Shown piece after piece: positions 5,391 to 5,894 of a stretch of 5,894 nt of DNA; positions within the stretch are counted from its first letter, which is position 1, and the number at the start of each line of letters is the position of its first letter. Under the pieces are notes generated by a model that was given only the letters and a program-made list of their open reading frames with translations, did not search any database and was not told where the DNA came from. This stretch comes from Acidobacteriaceae bacterium (GTDB lineage Bacteria; Acidobacteriota; Terriglobia; Terriglobales; Acidobacteriaceae). The stretch is from contig DAICZO010000294.1 in assembly GCA_027311125.1 (NCBI GenBank), forward strand, positions 1 to 5,894. Reading direction: 5' to 3'. The translations under genes and the position numbers were made by a program.

Positions 5391-5894
5391 AACAGACCAG
5401 CATCACCCTCTACAACTGGTTCGAAGACCGTCTCGGCCTCGGCAAGCCAGCCATCGATGCCGCCGTCCACGAAGTCCCCGAGAGCACCGCCAGTTGGTGG
5501 TATGTCTTCGGCAGTGCGGCCACCGTTCTGCTCATCCTGCAGGTCATGACCGGCATCCTCCTCGGCCTGGTCTACTCACCCTCTGCCGGCCACGCCTGGG
5601 CCAGCCTGGAGTTCCTCGATCACAGCGTCAAGCTTGGCTGGTTCCTCCGCGCTCTCCACGGCTGGGGTTCCGACTTCATGATCGCCGTCGTCCTCATCCA
5701 CATGGCCCAGGTCTTCCTCTTCGGTGCCTACAAGTTCCCCCGCGAACTCACCTGGATCGTCGGTGTCCTGCTGCTCCTGCTCACCCTCGGCATGGCCTTC
5801 ACCGGACAGGTCCTGCGCTTCGATCAGGACTCCTACTGGGGCCTCGGCATCGGCGCATCCATCGCCAGTCGCGTCCCCTTCATCGGTGGCGCAC
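5378..5894 (+). CDS. Cytochrome b of a bc-type quinol oxidising complex, N-terminal part (3' partial)
   Basis: The first 172 residues are visible and the frame is open at the right edge. The protein carries hemes bL and bH and the quinol sites in the membrane. Residues 1-40 contain an amphipathic lead-in (LYNWFEDRLG). Helix A is about 42-66, and helix B (about 88-114) holds R91, H94 and H108. These two His are 14 residues apart, the spacing of the first pair of heme ligands in the family; the second pair would be in helix D beyond the window. Helix C is about 124-142. Residues 143-170 (GQVLRFDQDSYWG and on to SRVPFIG) correspond to the Qo-forming cd1 segment, but the usual PWGQ is replaced by RFDQ. 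The PEWY motif lies outside, so whether this is full-length cytochrome b or a split b6 form cannot be told. It overlaps the Rieske gene by 13 bases in a different frame. Confidence 0.92.
   Translation, partial: MPGLKQTSITLYNWFEDRLGLGKPAIDAAVHEVPESTASWWYVFGSAATVLLILQVMTGILLGLVYSPSAGHAWASLEFLDHSVKLGWFLRALHGWGSDFMIAVVLIHMAQVFLFGAYKFPRELTWIVGVLLLLLTLGMAFTGQVLRFDQDSYWGLGIGASIASRVPFIGGA

Overview
The window is one densely packed, plus-strand respiratory operon. It runs in from the left edge and out at the right edge with no internal terminator. It encodes most of a caa3-type cytochrome c oxidase (complex IV), followed directly by the start of a Rieske/cytochrome b quinol-oxidising complex (complex III), with a diheme cytochrome c between them. 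The DNA looks GC-rich, with a strong preference for C at third codon positions (ATC, GTC, CTC, ACC). No mobile element, RNA gene or CRISPR array was seen. The organism is probably an aerobic Gram-negative-type bacterium. The protein variants (a cytochrome b with an aberrant Qo-loop motif, a subunit IV-like protein beginning with an LPAPTPWP stretch, and a heme c-fused CoxB) suggest Acidobacteriota of the Terriglobia type. That is a judgement from remembered family patterns, not a search result, and I hold it at roughly 50-60%.

Layout: 2-682, C-terminal part of CoxB (CuA domain plus a fused cytochrome c domain). 706-2388, CoxA, the heme/CuB catalytic subunit. 2385-2987, short CoxC (subunit III), overlapping coxA by ATGA. 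3045-3914, a six-helix membrane protein whose first third resembles a small oxidase subunit IV and whose remainder I do not recognise. 3911-4669, an exported, probably lipid-anchored diheme cytochrome c, again with an ATGA overlap. 4725-5390, a Tat-exported Rieske iron-sulfur protein. 5378-5894, the N-terminal 172 residues of cytochrome b, overlapping the Rieske gene by 13 bases and cut by the window edge. Gaps between genes are at most 57 bases.

How the genes work together (inference from families and order): cytochrome b and the Rieske protein oxidise quinol, probably menaquinol. The diheme cytochrome c would take the place of cytochrome c1 and/or the soluble carrier. The heme c and CuA centres of CoxB then pass electrons to CoxA, which reduces O2 and pumps protons. 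Co-transcription and translational coupling suggest a dedicated complex III-IV partnership or supercomplex.

The most notable sequence-level observation is that all three protein side-chain positions of the canonical Mg/Mn site at the CoxA-CoxB interface are replaced (His/Asp to Ser395/Ala396 in CoxA, Glu to Gln in the CuA loop of CoxB). The D-channel, K-channel, heme and CuB residues are otherwise intact apart from one K-pathway Ser position. The Rieske protein also lacks the Ser that raises the cluster potential, and cytochrome b has an unusual replacement of the PWGQ segment. This is an ordinary type of locus with several unusual active-site details, not an evident new system.
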